This document shows positions 47,155 to 54,396 of a stretch of 64,000 nt of DNA, in pieces. Source of the DNA: Photobacterium indicum (GTDB lineage: Bacteria; Pseudomonadota; Gammaproteobacteria; Enterobacterales; Vibrionaceae). The DNA is taken from positions 1-64,000 of the forward strand of contig NZ_PYOC01000018.1 in the NCBI RefSeq assembly GCF_003026215.1. The letters are read 5' to 3'. Position 1 is the first letter of the stretch. Each line of letters begins with the position of its first letter. Made by a program: the position numbers and the translations under genes. The notes under the pieces are model-generated. The model had not been told where the DNA came from. It ran no database searches and saw nothing but the letters and a program-made list of their open reading frames with translations.

Positions 47155-47216
47155 AGGCAGGTAGATATAAGAGATTAACCATCAACAACACAAACAATTC
47201 GGAAATTGCAGAAACG

Positions 47217-47743
47217 AGAAAAGGCGTGACTTTCGTCACGCCTTTAGATCTCACTTGCAGCAATCCTGCTACTACTATACTCCCTGCATCATTCCATGAT
47301 GTGCTTCTTCCTAAAGCATAATTCCCCACTCTATCCTAGAGTGTCCTACGGTATTCCCTGACCCGTTGAATAATCCAGCTTCAACTCTCTCTTCAACCCT
47401 GAAGGTGTCCCTGACTTCATCCTGAAGCAAATCCCTTAAACCTCTGTCCTAGAGGTGTCCCTGACTTCATCCTGAAGCAAATCCTTTAAACCTCTGTCCT
47501 AGAGGTGTCCCTGACTTCATCCTGAAGCAAACCCCTTAAACCTCTGTCCTAGAGGTGTCCCTGACTTCGTCCTGAAGTGGTCCTTTGTCATCCTAACCAG
47601 CAAACGTCCCGCTTACTGTTCCTAAATCCTTTGATTGTCCTTTCACTATCCATGTTCGATATATCATCCTGATACACCGTTCTCTTCCTGAGACAACCAA
47701 ATCCTTGGCTTTTTCCTGTTCCGTTCCGTCAGTTCCTTCCGAC
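47217..47743 (-). ncRNA. csrB: CsrB-family CsrA-antagonist sRNA, copy 2 (expanded variant)
   Basis: About 527 nt, leftward. The 5' end (GTCGGAAGGAACTGACGG...) and the hairpins around TCAGGATGATATATCGAAC are shared with copies 1 and 3. The 3' end has the same tail pattern (GATGCAGGGAG...GTAGCAGGATTGCTGCAAG) but a different terminator (AGGCGTGAC/GTCACGCCT, 47217-47243). About 37 GGA motifs were counted by hand. The extra length comes from a 50-bp unit present three times (47411-47560). The -10 is TAGTAT at 47751-47756, again 7 nt before the start. Expected to bind more CsrA dimers per molecule than the other copies. Confidence 0.93.
47411..47579. repeat. 50-bp tandem repeat within Csr RNA copy 2
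   Basis: Three units start at 47411, 47461 and 47511, followed by a partial, slightly different unit at 47561-47579. Units differ at only a few positions (AATCCCTT, AATCCTTT, ACCCCTTA). Each unit encodes two GGA-loop hairpins (CTTCAGGATGAAG and CCTCTAGGACAGAGG in the RNA) plus linker GGA sites, so each copy adds whole CsrA-binding modules. Confidence 0.95.
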
Positions 47744-47912
47744 AAGAGAGATACTACTCTATATGCATACTTTAGACATGACCAAGAAAAAATATAATAG
47801 GAACAAAAAATATAACAACCTCATCACAACCAGTTAAGGCATTGAATTTAAACAACTTAACATTAAGGGTTACGTAATAGCCGTAAGTTGAAATATAGTT
47901 TTCCCACGAGTT

Positions 47913-47930
47913 TGTAAGAGATCTCTCACA
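47913..47930 (-). promoter_or_regulatory. GacA/UvrY/VarA-type activator box, Csr RNA 2
   Basis: TGTAAGAGATCTCTCACA on the plus strand, 11 of 12 fixed positions of TGTAAG-N6-CTTACA. Outer edge 187 bp upstream of the inferred +1 at 47743. Confidence 0.8.
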
Positions 47931-48087
47931 CCTGAAATAAACAATATCCGGTAATCGATTTCATTTGAGGTAAATGGGTGGAAATAATAACAATAATTCA
48001 ACATATCACTCAAAAATACACAGCGAATACATTGAGTTGTAGATACAAAGGAGAGGAAATAAATAAGATTTAGAAAAGAATAATTTT

Positions 48088-48549
48088 ATAGCAGACATAA
48101 AAGAGCGGGCGCGACTTGCGTCGCGCCCTTAGGTCTTACTTGCAGCAATCCGGCTACTATGGTGCTCCCTGCATCATTCCATTGACTGCTGTAATCCGTC
48201 AGCATTGTCCTTTTATCTTCGTCCTGAAGAGATCCTTTGGCTTTCCTTAACCCGTCGATACATCCTATATCAACTCTCATCTCCTTCCTGGAGGTGTCCT
48301 TTACTTCAACCCTGAAGTGTTCCTTTATGCCTCTATCCTAGAGGTGTCCCTAACTTCGTCCTGAAGTGGTCCTTTTGTCATCCTGACCAGTAAACATCCT
48401 GCTTACTGTTACCGAATCCTTCGGTGGTCCTTTTACTATCCATGTTCGATATATCATCCTGATACACCGGTCTCATCCTGAGACTACCAAATCCTTGGCT
48501 TTTTCCTGTTCCGTTCCGTCAGTTCCTTCCGACACCAATAAGATTACGC
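48088..48549. repeat. 462-bp repeat, copy B (covers third Csr RNA gene)
   Basis: Matches 46523-46984 throughout by eye; see that entry. Divergence begins abruptly at both ends. Confidence 0.9.
48099..48533 (-). ncRNA. csrB: CsrB-family CsrA-antagonist sRNA, copy 3
   Basis: About 435 nt, leftward, apparently identical in sequence to copy 1, including the GGGCGCGAC/GTCGCGCCC terminator (48099-48128) and the -10 TAATCT (48541-48546). Only the DNA upstream of the -10 and downstream of the terminator differs. It has the best activator box of the three (perfect palindrome at 48703-48720), so it may be the most strongly induced copy. Confidence 0.93.
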
Positions 48550-48702
48550 TTTTAGAAGTTTTGAACAAGGGAGGCAAAGCGGACTTCAATCACAGTTTTC
48601 ATAATAACATTCACGATAAAAACGCAACCTCAATAAAAACAACAGGTTAATACGAGCCCCAACATTAACGCTGACAACATTAACTTAAAAGGCGCACGTG
48701 CT

Positions 48703-48720
48703 TGTAAGAGATCTCTTACA
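48703..48720 (-). promoter_or_regulatory. GacA/UvrY/VarA-type activator box, Csr RNA 3
   Basis: TGTAAGAGATCTCTTACA, a perfect 18-bp palindrome and a full match to TGTAAG-N6-CTTACA. Outer edge 187 bp upstream of the inferred +1 at 48533. Confidence 0.88.
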
Positions 48721-48877
48721 AGCCAAGTAGAGATATCTCGCCAGACTCCCACTACACTTTATCTCGTTAACGCAAATAACCATCAAAAATTGGTATTAAT
48801 AGCCAAACTTATCCTACATTCATAACAGATGCGCGAGTTTCATATTCAATAAGAATCGACTTAAAAGGGATATAGGC

Positions 48878-49108
48878 ATGGAAACATTCAACCATAATTT
48901 ATCAAATCTTTTCAGCCAGTTAGGGCTAAACAATTCTCAATCATTCATTGAGTCATTCCTTTGTGAACATCACCTTGAACAAAATGAGACGTTAACCGAA
49001 GCCAGTTTTTGGCAGCCCGCTCAGAAACGATTTTTAAAAGAATCCCAAGAACAGGATGCTGACTGGAGTGAAGTTATTGATCAATTAGATACTTTGCTAC
49101 GAAAATAG
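48878..49108 (+). CDS. DUF2789 family small protein
   Basis: A 76-aa acidic protein (METFNHNLSNLFSQLGLNNS...FWQPAQKRFLKES...DADWSEVIDQLDTLLRK) matching DUF2789, a family of unknown function common in gammaproteobacteria. AAAAGGGA precedes the ATG. Its start lies 157 nt from the activator box of Csr RNA 3, on the opposite strand, so the two share the upstream region. Confidence 0.82.
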   Translation: METFNHNLSNLFSQLGLNNSQSFIESFLCEHHLEQNETLTEASFWQPAQKRFLKESQEQDADWSEVIDQLDTLLRK

Positions 49109-49146
49109 CGTGTATCTTCATATCAAACACGATTTCAGGAAGTACT

Positions 49147-49422
49147 ATGTCGACGATTACCCTCGCGCTAGAACAGGCGATTACCTCTCTTATTGCTGAA
49201 GGTAAAGAACCTTCCGTTGCATTAATTAAAGCACGATTAACTGAACCGCTGCCAATGCCCCTTATTATAAAGGCACTACAGGCATGGAAGAAAAATGCAA
49301 AAGTACCAAAAATTGAGAGAACAGAACCCAGCCTCTCCAATGAAGAACGTATCAAACAACTTGAACAACAAGTTGCGGATCTAACGGCGCGCCTTTCCCA
49401 ATTAGAAAATGCAAATCATTAG
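49147..49422 (+). CDS. Conserved small protein with C-terminal coiled coil
   Basis: A 91-aa protein not assigned to a known family. Residues 1-50 look like a helical, possibly DNA-binding fold (SLIAEGKEPSVALIKARLTEP resembles an HTH-like helix pair), and residues 65-88 form a leucine heptad coiled coil (IKQLEQQVADLTARLSQLEN). This arrangement recalls small KfrA-like DNA-binding proteins, but that is only a resemblance. CAGGAAG precedes the ATG. It follows the DUF2789 gene by 38 nt, probably on one mRNA. Confidence 0.72.
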   Translation: MSTITLALEQAITSLIAEGKEPSVALIKARLTEPLPMPLIIKALQAWKKNAKVPKIERTEPSLSNEERIKQLEQQVADLTARLSQLENANH

Positions 49423-49477
49423 CGCGAGATGATGCCGATATTATCTTGCTCGATACGATGGCAGCTGATAGTTCAAA

Positions 49478-49493
49478 GGCACCATGCGGTGCC
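49478..49493. terminator. Hairpin between convergent genes
   Basis: GGCACC / GGTGCC with loop ATGC, flanked by AAA and TTT. It lies between the 91-aa protein gene and the DUF2310 gene. Confidence 0.6.
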
Positions 49494-49524
49494 CTTTCTC
49501 ATTGAGGATCATGCAATAAGCAGA

Positions 49525-50298
49525 TTACTGAAAGTCGTAAGATAAGTTCGAAACGATCCGACATTTATCGCACTTGTAGTGAAACAAGTTATGCAGTGGT
49601 TCATCCAGACGCCAATCACCATTACATTTAGGGCACTTACGCTCAAGTTCTGCCGCTAAGCTGTCACCACCAACACGATATTGATAATAGTACGTAGGTA
49701 TCTTCGTTAAAAATTCAATACGTCCACGCAGATCCCATCCACGACGAAATAGATCACTATCAACATCACGAATTTCATGCAGGGCTGCATGTTCAGCTTT
49801 GCACCCACCAGCCATTTGAATTTCATCGCAAGCTTGCCACTCTGTTTGCCACTTCAAGATAGCTTTATGATCGCCATTAGATGTAGGGCCAATACGGTAA
49901 AGTGGAATAGGCATTAACGTTTCGCCACAACGTAATGGCGAACAAGTATGAACAAAGGTGGTATAAATAACCTGCCAAGATGGTGTTAAATTTTCAGCAG
50001 CGGCTTCTGAATTAATATCACGTCCAAGCAATTTAATCTTAGGCGCTAATAAGCAAGCATTGTTCAAGCGCTTGATATGCGCATTGACATTTTCACTGTT
50101 AAACTGCGAGTGCAAACCATCTTGCTCAGGGCATACCGCTCTAACACGGAAAATACCGTCGTCCATTACGATAGGAAACTCTCGACCAAGTACCTGACCG
50201 TTATAACGTAATGCATCCATCAAGCCGTTGATTGCAGCATCAACAGCGGATATTGTGGTGTTATCAAAACACTCAAATTGCAGCTCTACAACGTACAT
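49525..50298 (-). CDS. DUF2310 family Zn-ribbon protein
   Basis: A 257-aa protein. The C-terminal zinc ribbon has two CxxC pairs (CPKCNGDW...YKCDKCR); the N-terminal ~200 aa are the DUF2310 domain with further conserved Cys/His. It has been described as possibly nucleic-acid-binding, but no function is established. It follows syd by 2 nt, so the pair is co-transcribed. Confidence 0.85.
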   Translation of the reverse strand: MYVVELQFECFDNTTISAVDAAINGLMDALRYNGQVLGREFPIVMDDGIFRVRAVCPEQDGLHSQFNSENVNAHIKRLNNACLLAPKIKLLGRDINSEAAAENLTPSWQVIYTTFVHTCSPLRCGETLMPIPLYRIGPTSNGDHKAILKWQTEWQACDEIQMAGGCKAEHAALHEIRDVDSDLFRRGWDLRGRIEFLTKIPTYYYQYRVGGDSLAAELERKCPKCNGDWRLDEPLHNLFHYKCDKCRIVSNLSYDFQ

Positions 50299-50300
50299 CT

Positions 50301-50855
50301 TTAAGCCTCTCGTACTACGGGCACTAACTGCTGTAAAAAGCTAGTCACATCTTTTGCTAACACATCGCGTTCATTTTTACCCAAGGTTTCAAGTATGACC
50401 TCACCTGTTAGATTACAAATGGCGATCACTTTATCGGCACTATCAATAACGCCAATGAAAACTGTTGGCTTTAATTTTAGACGACGTTGCGTCACAAGGT
50501 GCCCTAGAATATTTTCTTGTAAACGTACACCATCTTGCTCACTGAACACTTGCAATAAGTCTAATTCAATCTCACCAAATTTTGCCGCCATATCACCACT
50601 AAACTGGGTGCTATAAAAAACAACAATATCTTTATGTAGCTCAATCTCAATACCCTTCTCAACCCCAGCTAAATCTCCCTGAGGTTGACGAGTAATGGGT
50701 TTCCATGTCACTTCATCACCTGAATCATGTTCAACACACGGTGACTCAAGCCCAACTAAATCTTCGCTACGTGGAAAACCGTGACCTGCATCACGCCAAG
50801 CTTGTAAAAAAAGAGAAGAAAAGTCAGATAAAGCGACAGCAACAGGATGATTCAT
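50301..50855 (-). CDS. syd: SecY-interacting protein Syd
   Basis: Syd binds SecY on the cytoplasmic face and is thought to check SecYEG assembly; 184 aa. Matching stretches with E. coli Syd include FYSTQFSGDMAAKFGEIELDLLQ and ENILGHLVTQRRLKLKPTVFIG. The start at 50855 is chosen because GAGG lies 7 nt upstream; an ATG 12 nt earlier overlaps that site. It is divergent from queF, as in E. coli, and marks the far flank of the csrB locus. Confidence 0.93.
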   Translation of the reverse strand: MNHPVAVALSDFSSLFLQAWRDAGHGFPRSEDLVGLESPCVEHDSGDEVTWKPITRQPQGDLAGVEKGIEIELHKDIVVFYSTQFSGDMAAKFGEIELDLLQVFSEQDGVRLQENILGHLVTQRRLKLKPTVFIGVIDSADKVIAICNLTGEVILETLGKNERDVLAKDVTSFLQQLVPVVREA

Positions 50856-51011
50856 TCGCAACCTCATTAAAGATTAAGTAAACTTTGCACTATAGTATTT
50901 TTAATATAAATCAGTGACGCTTCAGCTTAGCCCCTACTAACGTTAATACAGCGTTATGAGGCTATAAGCAGAATCGCACACATATTCTAATCCAAGAGTG
51001 TCAAATACAGT

Positions 51012-51857
51012 ATGAGCAAATATAAAGATGCTAAAGAATTAGCGGGTTTAACACTGGGGCAAAAAACCGATTATATCGATCAGTACGATGCCTCTTTACT
51101 GCAACCAGTACCTCGAAGTCTAAACCGCAGTGACTTAAACCTTGGCGAAAGCTTACCATTTACTGGCTATGATATCTGGACACTCTATGAGCTATCATGG
51201 CTAAACAGCAAAGGGTTACCTCAAGTTGCAATTGGTGAAGTGCGTTTACCCGCTTCTAGCCCTAATCTAATTGAGTCAAAATCGTTTAAGTTGTATATCA
51301 ACAGCTTTAATCAAACGCGTTTTGATAGCTGGCAGCAAATTGCCGATACATTACAGAAAGATCTGACAGCTTGTGCGGGACAAGAAGTGGATGTCACGAT
51401 TCAGCCATTAGAAGATTTCACTGACCAAACGGTGATCAACTTTGCTGGCAATTGTATTGATGAACAAGATATTGAAATCAACAGTTACGACTTTGATGCA
51501 CAATACCTTAAAGATGCTGCAGAAGGTGAGATTGTGACGGAAGATCTTCACAGCCATTTGCTGAAATCTAACTGCTTAATCACCAATCAGCCAGATTGGG
51601 GCAGCGTGAAAATTTCTTACAAAGGTAAGCAAATCAACCGCGAGAAATTGCTACGTTACTTAGTGTCTTTCCGTAACCACAATGAGTTCCATGAACAATG
51701 CGTAGAACGTATCTTTACTGATATCATGAAGTTCTGCCAACCAGAATTATTAACGGTTTACGCACGCTATACACGTCGTGGCGGGTTAGATATTAACCCA
51801 TATCGTACAAACCAAGGCAAAACACCGAGTGATAACTTCCGCCTAGCGCGCCAGTAA
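51012..51857 (+). CDS. queF: NADPH-dependent 7-cyano-7-deazaguanine reductase
   Basis: QueF reduces preQ0 to preQ1 in queuosine synthesis. It is the long, bimodular (YqcD-type) form, 281 aa. The family motif ESKSFKLYINSFNQTRF starts at residue 88; the catalytic Cys is C188 in LKSNCLITNQPDW; the C-terminal FHEQCVERIFTDI is conserved. Divergent from syd across a 156-nt region in which no riboswitch was recognised. Confidence 0.95.
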   Translation: MSKYKDAKELAGLTLGQKTDYIDQYDASLLQPVPRSLNRSDLNLGESLPFTGYDIWTLYELSWLNSKGLPQVAIGEVRLPASSPNLIESKSFKLYINSFNQTRFDSWQQIADTLQKDLTACAGQEVDVTIQPLEDFTDQTVINFAGNCIDEQDIEINSYDFDAQYLKDAAEGEIVTEDLHSHLLKSNCLITNQPDWGSVKISYKGKQINREKLLRYLVSFRNHNEFHEQCVERIFTDIMKFCQPELLTVYARYTRRGGLDINPYRTNQGKTPSDNFRLARQ

Positions 51858-51974
51858 TCTTAATAATTCCAACACATTGAATAATAAGTCCAGTAAAAAG
51901 GTTTACTTTGCTGGACTTGATTCACCAAGCCAGTAATATTAGACAACTGTGTTTATTGTGGTTTAAGAGATGAT

Positions 51975-54254
51975 ATGAGTTTTCGCCGCGGGTTGATAAG
52001 TGTAATAGTGATTCTGATTGCTTCCTTTAGCGCGAGTGCAAAAGTATACACTACCCCTATTTTGGCAGATGCAAACGAGCTATTACAAACTAGCCCAGAA
52101 AAATCATTAGAAATCTCCGATCGTTACATTAAACAACGCCGCCTCACAGAAAAGAAGGGCGCCTCTCGTGTTCATGCTAACGATGAAACCGATCACACCG
52201 TTCGTACTCCATTAAATACAATTAATGCCCTACAAATTAAAGCACAAGCTTATTCACTATTGAATGACTCTGAACAGGCATTAAACACGATAAAATTAGC
52301 GGAAAAGCTGGCCGTTGAAAATGGGCTCACCTATACCATCTTAGAAACGCGTTTATTACATGCTAAATTTTATTGGGAAAACCTCAAAAATAGTGCAACT
52401 GCATTAAAAATGTTAGATAACATTGATACCGAAATAGAACAGACACAATCACTCAAGCGCACCAAGCAAGTGACATTTTTACAATATTGGTCATTGATGC
52501 AGCGAGCTGTCATTGAGTCAAAATTAAACAATGATAATCAAGCAGAAAAACTGTTTATAAAAGCCAAACAATTGCTCATCAGCATTGATGACTCATCAGA
52601 GAAAATCATATATCAACTCACTTTAGGGCGGCATTACCTGCGTCATAGTCATTATGACTTGGCCTTAGATCGTCTTCTAAGTGGTTACTGGTTAGCGGTT
52701 GAAAATGAAGACAACGCCCAAATAGCCTCTGCAAATTACATGCTAGCGAATTTATTTGAACAACGAAAAGTGTTTGATAAAGCATTAGAGCATGCCACTC
52801 AAGCAGGTGAATTTTACGAACGTTATCAACGTAGCCGACCTTTAGCTAAAACATTGACACTAATAGCTTCTATTTATGAACAGCAAAATCGCTATAACTT
52901 GGCATTAGTGCATTATTTTAATGCGCTCGACCAAGAAAGTGAATTAAAGCACGTTGTCCGTTCTGCTCAGTTACGCCTTAATATTGCAAGAGTCTACTTA
53001 CAACTTTACAACTACCCAAAATCTGAACAGTATTTACAACAAGCACGCCTTCTTGCACAGCAAACAGGTAATGATGTCATTTCGGCTGAAGCACAGATCT
53101 TAGAAGGTAAACTTGAACTAGCTGAAGGCCGTATAGATAAATCAATTACGACACTGCAAGCGGGGCTCATCGCTTCAAGTCGTATCGGCAAAATAAACCT
53201 GCAATTAATGGGTGAATCGATTCTATCTCAAGCATTTGAAAAGCAGAATGATTACTATAATGCCCTATTAAGTCAGCGCCGCTACGAACAACTCTTTGCT
53301 AGCCAACAAGAAAAACAAAGAAAAAGTAACGTTGAGGTATTTAAACAACAGCAACGTATGCTTGAACGATCTCTTCGCCTAGAAGAAATGGAACGCCAAC
53401 AGTTTGAAAATGAAAAATCGATCTATAAACAGCAAAAAATCAGTCTGTTTCTAATCAGTGTTATCGTTCTTCTCATCACTTTTTTAGTGCGTCGCCATAC
53501 TGTTGCCAAACAACTGCAGAGCCGTCTTTCTCACTTACGTAGCGAACTCTACACTCACCCACGTAGTGGATTACGTAACTTACGGATGCTTAATGCTCGC
53601 CTACCCAACTCTTTACAACAAAGTAGTGCCAACTTCGAGCAATGGCATTTAGGCGAAATCATCAATGAACCATTAAGTGATCGACTACGTTTTGGTTTGT
53701 TTGAAGCGACCTTCCTTAAACATATTTATTTGCAGCAAGGTTATCAGCAAGGCTTAGAAATTGAGCGTCAATTCGGTGAATACTTAAAAGAACAAGTCTG
53801 TAAACCTGCACGGCTTTATCATTTTTCCGATGCGATGTTTTTATACATTGAGCCTAACTCTCGCCTTAACGGTGAACCTAAGCAACTGGCTGACTCGATT
53901 CAACAATTAATGAGTAACTTCTTAAAAGAGCATCAATTAGATGCCGCTGTATGTATTGGCATGGCGGAATACCCTTTTTTACCACGTGCATACACAGCGA
54001 TTAACGATCAAGAACTGATTGATATTCTGCTGATGGCGACCAATGCTGCTCGCCTAAATAGCAAACAAGAGCCAGGCAGCCAATGGGTACACTTAAGCGC
54101 TATTGATGCTGCCCCTGCAGCCAGTTTCGCATGCGATAATATTCGAAAAGCTTGTATACAGGGTATTGATAACGGTTTAGTGAAAGTACAAAGCTCTTCA
54201 TCAATAGAGTTCAATTGGAATCCTGATCACGATTTTGATAAAAATGTTATTTAA
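51975..54254 (+). CDS. TPR-repeat membrane protein with degenerate GGDEF domain
   Basis: A 759-aa protein. A signal peptide (MSFRRGLISVIVILIASFSASA) leads into a periplasmic region of about 450 aa with repeated helical TPR-like units (e.g. ALNTIKLAEKLAVENG, ALVHYFNALDQESE, SEQYLQQARLLAQQTG). A coiled coil (RSLRLEEMERQQFENEK) precedes a membrane helix at about 490-510 (ISLFLISVIVLLITFLV). The cytoplasmic C-terminal part follows a GGDEF-like layout (HPRSGLRNLRMLN where active enzymes have DxLTxLxNR), but the active-site position reads SDAMF (618-622). It is probably not a cyclase; it may be a sensor or scaffold. Confidence 0.8.
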   Translation: MSFRRGLISVIVILIASFSASAKVYTTPILADANELLQTSPEKSLEISDRYIKQRRLTEKKGASRVHANDETDHTVRTPLNTINALQIKAQAYSLLNDSEQALNTIKLAEKLAVENGLTYTILETRLLHAKFYWENLKNSATALKMLDNIDTEIEQTQSLKRTKQVTFLQYWSLMQRAVIESKLNNDNQAEKLFIKAKQLLISIDDSSEKIIYQLTLGRHYLRHSHYDLALDRLLSGYWLAVENEDNAQIASANYMLANLFEQRKVFDKALEHATQAGEFYERYQRSRPLAKTLTLIASIYEQQNRYNLALVHYFNALDQESELKHVVRSAQLRLNIARVYLQLYNYPKSEQYLQQARLLAQQTGNDVISAEAQILEGKLELAEGRIDKSITTLQAGLIASSRIGKINLQLMGESILSQAFEKQNDYYNALLSQRRYEQLFASQQEKQRKSNVEVFKQQQRMLERSLRLEEMERQQFENEKSIYKQQKISLFLISVIVLLITFLVRRHTVAKQLQSRLSHLRSELYTHPRSGLRNLRMLNARLPNSLQQSSANFEQWHLGEIINEPLSDRLRFGLFEATFLKHIYLQQGYQQGLEIERQFGEYLKEQVCKPARLYHFSDAMFLYIEPNSRLNGEPKQLADSIQQLMSNFLKEHQLDAAVCIGMAEYPFLPRAYTAINDQELIDILLMATNAARLNSKQEPGSQWVHLSAIDAAPAASFACDNIRKACIQGIDNGLVKVQSSSSIEFNWNPDHDFDKNVI

Positions 54255-54366
54255 TCGATTCCAGTTATCAATTTATGTGCCGATATTCTTAAATGACTAG
54301 ATTTTTTTTGCTAGTATGGCTGAAATGTGTTTTTAGTAAACCTATGATAAAAAAAGGGTTAATCAT

Positions 54367-54396
54367 ATGAGCTTAGGTAAGCAATATACAGCGTGA
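54367..54396 (+). CDS. Possible 9-codon leader ORF
   Basis: ATG AGC TTA GGT AAG CAA TAT ACA GCG TGA encodes MSLGKQYTA. Its stop overlaps the GTG start of the next gene (GCGTGAGTG), which has no well-placed ribosome-binding site of its own, so translation may be coupled. The leader's own Shine-Dalgarno (AGGGTT) is weak. Confidence 0.3.
   Translation: MSLGKQYTA

Noticed and set aside
47081..47329. Open frame of 82 aa on the minus strand
   Set aside because: It spans the Csr RNA 2 terminator, the activator box and the inverted repeat of copy 1; this is regulatory DNA, not a gene.
47411..47579. CRISPR-like array from the 50-bp periodicity
   Set aside because: Whole 50-bp units are repeated, with no unique spacers and no cas genes; it is an internal tandem repeat of an sRNA gene.
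46534..48533. Multi-copy insertion sequence or MITE
   Set aside because: No transposase, terminal inverted repeats or target duplications; promoter, GGA hairpins, terminator and csrB synteny explain the repeats.
50868..51011. preQ1 riboswitch upstream of queF
   Set aside because: No recognisable preQ1 aptamer pattern in the 144-156 nt region; known preQ1 riboswitches are not typical at queF of this group.
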